Shown here one piece after another: positions 6,024 to 6,032 of a DNA stretch of 6,032 nt. Numbering within the stretch: the stretch's first letter is position 1; each line of letters opens with the position of its first letter. The stretch comes from JBHIDQ01 sp046760155 (GTDB taxonomy: Bacteria > Chloroflexota > Dehalococcoidia > Dehalococcoidales > RBG-16-60-22), in assembly GCA_046760155.1 (NCBI GenBank), contig JBHIDQ010000090.1:1-6032 (forward strand). Reading direction: 5' to 3'. The notes under the pieces were generated by a model that made no database searches, had not been told where the DNA came from, and saw nothing but the letters and a program-made list of their open reading frames with translations. Made by a program: the position numbers and the translations under genes.

Positions 6024-6032
6024 GGAAACAAA

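Larger units (their letters stand above)
5534..6032. other. 499-base stretch without a recognised gene
   Basis: Composition falls in steps. A fabF sample (5281-5340) has 36 of 60 G or C, 5641-5700 has 23 of 60, and 5821-6032 has 68 of 212 (about 32%). It holds a 49-codon GTG-started frame (5601-5750) with a basic C-terminal half, a strong stem-loop (5752-5791), a 67-codon frame (5820-6023), a leftward promoter match (5937-5966) and an SD-like AAGGA (6022-6026) six bases from the window end. No tRNA, rRNA, CRISPR repeat, transposase or T-tract terminator could be seen. Confidence 0.6.

Overview
The window comes from a bacterial chromosome of moderate G+C, slightly above half G+C in the coding parts. 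All four clear genes lie on the + strand. From left to right they are the 3' part of hemB (porphobilinogen synthase), hemL (glutamate-1-semialdehyde aminotransferase), an AcsA-type acetyl-CoA synthetase, and fabF (beta-ketoacyl-ACP synthase II). Each is identified from intact catalytic motifs. The FabF-type condensing enzyme points to Bacteria. HemL shows that 5-aminolevulinate is made from glutamate (C5 route), which argues against alphaproteobacteria. The overall flavour of HemB (cysteine-type metal site) and the short AcsA-type ligase suggests Chloroflexota, perhaps Dehalococcoidia, or a Firmicutes-like lineage. That placement is an impression from memory, not a search result.

Region by region: hemB and hemL (1-2176) form a tight tetrapyrrole operon. 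The hemL ribosome binding site overlaps the hemB stop codon. A 253-base gap (2177-2429) follows. It holds a near-exact 14-base direct repeat, an 8-bp hairpin and a plausible promoter, and looks like the boundary between two transcription units. The acsA gene (2430-4175) is followed after 116 bases by fabF (4292-5533). FabF has no good Shine-Dalgarno sequence of its own, but a 31-codon ORF with an SD-like sequence ends 7 bases before its ATG. The last 499 bases (5534-6032) hold no recognised gene. They contain a strong 9-bp stem-loop at 5752-5791 and then turn abruptly AT-rich (about 32% G+C over 5821-6032), with a small doubtful ORF and a good leftward promoter match.

How the genes fit together: HemL makes 5-aminolevulinate and HemB condenses two of these into porphobilinogen, the common precursor of haem, sirohaem and corrinoids. 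AcsA activates acetate to acetyl-CoA and FabF elongates acyl-ACP chains, so the second pair touches acetyl-CoA supply and fatty acid synthesis. A direct functional link between that pair is only inferred from adjacency.

Nothing here amounts to a clear new system. The points most worth a second look are an Arg-to-Leu change in the acetyl-CoA synthetase C-terminal motif, the possible leader ORF for fabF, and the compositionally foreign 3' tail with an open frame interrupted by a single TAG.
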